The notes beneath the pieces are model-generated. The model saw only the letters and a list, made by a program, of their open reading frames with translations. It had not been told where the DNA came from and did no database searches. Shown one piece after another: positions 6,589 through 6,786 of a DNA stretch of 6,786 bases (positions are counted from its first letter, which is position 1; each line of letters begins with the position of its first letter). Source of the DNA: an uncultured bacterium (GTDB lineage: Bacteria > Bacteroidota > Bacteroidia > Bacteroidales > Marinifilaceae); contig CAJMQA010000187.1 in assembly GCA_905215395.1 (NCBI GenBank), forward strand, positions 1 to 6,786. The letters run 5' to 3'. The position numbers were made by a program, and so were the translations under genes.

Positions 6589-6616
6589 AGGTGTGTTAAT
6601 TAAAACAAACAAATTT

Positions 6617-6786
6617 ATGAAAAAAAAGCGAATTTCTGAATTTCTCCAGCGCTTATCTGTTGGAAGAAAAATTTTGTGTTCTATGAGATTGACGGTGATT
6701 CTGACCATTTTCTTATCTATGAACGCTTTCGGTAATGCTGTGTCGCAAACCGTAAGTCTGAAACTGGAAAATGCTACTTTGCGGGA
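6617..6786 (+). CDS. SusC/RagA-like TonB-dependent outer-membrane transporter with STN domain, N-terminal fragment
   Basis: The first 56 codons of a gene that runs off the window. It opens MKKKRISEFLQRLSVGRK, followed by a hydrophobic signal segment (about 24-38, RLTVILTIFLSMNAF) and a likely cleavage near GNAVSQ (39-44). TVSLKLENATLR (45-56) is the start of a secretin/TonB short N-terminal (STN) domain. The long charged pre-signal stretch is usual for Bacteroidota transporters of this class; the ATG at codon 23 is an alternative start giving a more standard signal peptide. STN-bearing transporters of this class signal to FecR-type anti-sigma factors, and the FecR-like gene lies 107 bp upstream. 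Plug and barrel domains, needed to prove SusC membership, are outside the window, so the call rests on the N-terminus plus context. The substrate cannot be inferred. Confidence 0.85.
   Translation, partial: MKKKRISEFLQRLSVGRKILCSMRLTVILTIFLSMNAFGNAVSQTVSLKLENATLR

Noticed and set aside
6493..6708. Minus-strand frame spanning the anti-sigma to transporter spacer
   Set aside because: It covers both hairpins and the start of the transporter gene and has no domain or initiation signal; the open frame looks like chance.

Overview
The window looks like a chromosomal stretch from a member of the Bacteroidota, most likely Bacteroidales. The reasons are the 3' cassette of ECF sigma factor, FecR-type anti-sigma factor and a SusC/RagA-like TonB-dependent transporter; a textbook Bacteroides-type promoter (TTTG, 19 bp, TAnnTTTG); weak or absent Shine-Dalgarno sites; and moderate-to-low GC. 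An Odoribacteraceae-like gut genus is plausible but cannot be settled from sequence alone. All seven supported genes are on the + strand, and the first and last are cut by the window edges.

Left part (1-1185): the last 74 codons of an M16-type zinc peptidase-like protein, followed after 31 bp by an exported ChaN-family (Tiki/TraB superfamily, haem-binding type) protein. A strong hairpin plus T-tract at 1145-1185 closes this unit.

Middle part (1222-4679): a consensus promoter, then an EFR1-type protein (flavodoxin-like domain plus two 4Fe-4S clusters). Two bases after it comes an 869-residue exported protein with an MG2-like N-terminus, a carboxypeptidase-regulatory-like segment and a TonB-plug-like segment but no beta-barrel. 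The pairing of a cytoplasmic redox protein with a large envelope protein is the least explained feature of the window.

Right part (4698-6786): an ECF sigma factor 18 bp after the envelope protein, an AT-rich 84-bp spacer with phased TTGAAA repeats, a single-pass FecR-like anti-sigma factor, a 107-bp spacer with two hairpins, and the start of a transporter with an N-terminal STN signalling domain. The known model for such cassettes is that substrate binding at the outer-membrane transporter is passed through the STN domain to the FecR protein, which frees the sigma factor to transcribe the transporter operon. The SusD partner and the substrate genes would lie beyond the right edge. No terminator is visible between 1285 and the anti-sigma gene, so the promoter at 1225-1255 could also supply basal transcription of the sigma/anti-sigma pair.

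I see no RNA genes, insertion sequences, CRISPR arrays or convincing minus-strand genes. I did not find clear evidence of a wholly new system. The best candidates for follow-up are the linkage of the ferredoxin and plug-bearing MG2 protein to the signalling cassette, and the structured spacers on either side of the anti-sigma gene.
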